This document shows, piece after piece, positions 5,627 through 5,662 of a DNA stretch of 5,662 nt. Origin of the DNA: Actinomycetes bacterium (GTDB lineage: Bacteria; Actinomycetota; Actinomycetes; Mycobacteriales; Micromonosporaceae). The stretch spans positions 1-5,662 of the forward strand of contig JAEZGP010000021.1 in NCBI GenBank assembly GCA_023437285.1, read 5' to 3'. The notes below the pieces were generated by a model. It ran no database searches. It worked only from the letters and a program-made list of their open reading frames with translations, and had not been told where the DNA came from. Within the stretch, counting starts at the first letter, position 1, and each line of letters opens with the position of its first letter. Both the position numbers and the translations under genes were made by a program.

Positions 5627-5662
5627 GGGGGGGGGGGGGGGGGGGGGCCCCCCCCCCCCCCC
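5627..5662. repeat. G21-C15 homopolymer tail, probable assembly artefact
   Basis: Twenty-one G are followed directly by fifteen C, running to the window end. Nothing similar occurs elsewhere. Two-colour sequencers report absence of signal as G, and assemblers can join such reads to their complement, giving exactly this G-run/C-run junction at a contig end. True genomic DNA probably stops near 5626. Confidence 0.8.

Noticed and set aside
5627..5662. G-quadruplex, telomere-like end or intrinsic terminator
   Set aside because: Uninterrupted G21 next to C15 at the exact end of the sequence fits a sequencing artefact better than a biological structure, and no T-tract follows.
1..5662. tRNA, rRNA, CRISPR array, insertion sequence or transposase
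   Set aside because: No cloverleaf or rRNA-like segment, no regularly spaced repeats, and no transposase-like protein or terminal inverted repeats were seen on either strand.

Overview
The window is high-GC DNA with strong third-position G/C bias, GTG as well as ATG starts and clear Shine-Dalgarno sites. This points to an actinobacterium, plausibly of the plant-polymer-degrading kind (Cellulomonas/Promicromonospora-like). That assignment rests on composition and gene content only. The 3' end looks like a contig terminus, because it dissolves into 21 G followed by 15 C.

Layout: three genes are read leftward as one probable operon, a LacI-family repressor (3377 to 2373), a GH127 beta-L-arabinofuranosidase (2307 to 403) and the first 125 codons of a GH51 alpha-L-arabinofuranosidase (375 to 1, cut by the window edge). 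A large lipoprotein solute-binding protein of the LplA/YtcQ type (3941-5611) is read rightward. Its expected two permease genes would lie beyond the artefactual end. Between the divergent units is a 563-bp intergenic region. It holds two well-formed divergent promoters, each overlapped by a near-identical LacI-type operator (TTATCGATAAAAT and TTATCGCTAAAAT), plus GC-rich inverted repeats, short direct repeats and a perfect 8-bp inverted repeat in the leader of the binding-protein gene.

Reading: the locus looks like a self-regulated uptake and degradation unit for L-arabinofuranose-containing plant oligosaccharides. The lipoprotein would capture the sugar outside the cell and an ABC transporter would import it. 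Two enzymes without signal peptides would then remove alpha-linked (GH51) and beta-linked (GH127) arabinofuranose in the cytoplasm. The LacI protein would repress both sides until an arabinose-derived inducer appears. Beta-arabinofuranosides are characteristic of hydroxyproline-rich plant glycoproteins (extensins) and some pectin side chains, so these are the best substrate guesses. The GH127 active-site residues occur with exactly the spacing of the characterised enzyme HypBA1. The substrate and regulon assignments are inference.
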